NCBI RefSeq assembly: GCF_014117425.1
Contig: NZ_CP059725.1
Coordinates: 1,054,001-1,118,000 of the forward strand
Reading direction: 5' to 3'
Source: Bartonella sp. HY038
GTDB lineage: Bacteria; Pseudomonadota; Alphaproteobacteria; Rhizobiales; Rhizobiaceae
DNA length: 64,000 nucleotides
Position 1 is the first letter of the stretch. Each line of letters opens with the position of its first letter. Below, one piece after another: positions 63,449 through 64,000 of this stretch. The translations under genes and the position numbers were made by a program. The notes under the pieces were generated by a model. It was not told the DNA's origin. It ran no database searches and saw only the letters and a program-made list of their open reading frames with translations.

Positions 63449-64000
63449 TCACGATCTATCAAATCTGCTTTATCTAAACAACGTTTCAACAATTGACACG
63501 CACGCCGATGGTTGCCAATAGGCAAAAGTTAGGGCGATTGAATAAACATTCATGCAGGCAAATCCATGGCGAGTCTGGTAGAATTGGACTTCTTTAACCG
63601 CTTTGATAAGAACCTTATTGGTTTGGTCATCCGACTATTATGCCACCTTAAGTCCGCCAACCAAGTCTAGTTTGTCCATGCAGTGCTTGGCTTTGGTTTA
63701 AGCATTGGATAGCTAACTATTTTGATAATACCTATCAGTGAAATAGCAAAGTGCCGAGCATTAAAGCTGCCTATAAAACATTGTTTGCTGTTTCATCAAT
63801 ATTACGTTTGGCGTGAGTTATGATAAGGTGACTTGGACGGAGAGCAATTTGAATGTTGGGGTTGTATTTATCTAAATTGATAATTGCTTTGGGCGCTCAT
63901 CTTTTATCGGCATAATTGGAATTTTTGCTATGAGTTAATGATTTTGATTCGCAGATCTGGAACTCACAATAACATGCTTTTTGAACAAAGTTGTGTGACA
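63449..64000. other. Decayed sequence at the right edge
   Basis: About 550 bases with no intact gene. On the minus strand short open stretches such as KAIINLDKYNPNIQIALRPS, and VLIKAVKEVQFYQTRHGF, are separated by stops and shifts. They are probably further prophage remains, but no family is recognisable. Confidence 0.4.

Noticed and set aside
63288..63521. Plus-strand open frame of 77 codons near the right edge
   Set aside because: It is antisense to the tail-X fragment, which has a specific motif match, and shows no RBS or domain.
59100..64000. An active defence island or integron
   Set aside because: The zone has an IS and phage debris, but no nuclease, methylase, toxin-antitoxin or reverse transcriptase genes were recognised; the two small membrane proteins alone are not evidence.

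Overview
The window reads as a chromosomal segment of an AT-rich alphaproteobacterium of the order Hyphomicrobiales (Rhizobiales), most like the Brucellaceae/Bartonellaceae. The evidence is a Ros/MucR zinc-finger regulator, a hemin locus built like the bhu/hut loci of Brucella and Bartonella, the order rpsF-rpsR-DUF2232-rplI, the block rne / amiC-mrcA-prfB, and an RNase E with a long acidic insert near the S1 domain. Oxygen-dependent hemF, cfa and a complete glnB-glnA pair suggest a less reduced relative than the classical blood-borne bartonellae. Genus and species cannot be fixed from the sequence alone.

Layout. 1-8.3 kb: the start of dnaE (cut by the window edge), mucR, msrB, an ABC half-exporter, trmL, hemF, an exported ankyrin protein and a TerC-family membrane protein with a structured GC-rich leader. 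8.4-19.7 kb: an iron island. hmuV, hmuU, hmuT, hmuS, hemP and the hemin receptor hutA lie on the minus strand, with a divergent small heme-degrading monooxygenase. A siderophore receptor followed by a YddA/BclA-like ABC transporter comes next. Outer-membrane receptors, periplasmic binding protein, permease/ATPase and cytosolic heme handling are all present, and candidate operators sit upstream of both receptors. 20-28 kb: dnaB, radA, cvpA, purF, a short-chain dehydrogenase and a convergent cfa. 28-35 kb: the rpsF operon, nnr, and glnB-glnA behind a good sigma-54-type promoter. 35-59 kb: an exported orphan protein, an AsmA/YhdP-like protein, rne, amiC, mrcA, prfB (with the programmed +1 frameshift intact), a phosphodiester-glycosidase-like protein, ccdA, glmU, pip, xseB, ribBA, aroC, a DUF1344 protein, rarD and map.

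59-64 kb is a decaying accessory zone. It holds a broken IS5-family element with recognisable ends, a paralogue of the 34.9-kb orphan gene interrupted by one in-frame TGA, cspA, two small membrane proteins, and minus-strand debris that still reads as parts of a GH19-type phage endolysin and a phage tail protein X. No tRNA, rRNA or CRISPR array was recognised.

The most interesting items are the terC leader with a possible SD-masking hairpin, the pairing of a siderophore receptor with an exporter-fold ABC protein, the paralogue pair with an in-frame stop, the repeated short motif in the RNase E tail, the RibBA with a zinc-less GTP cyclohydrolase domain, and the fossil prophage. No clearly new defence or mobile system was found.
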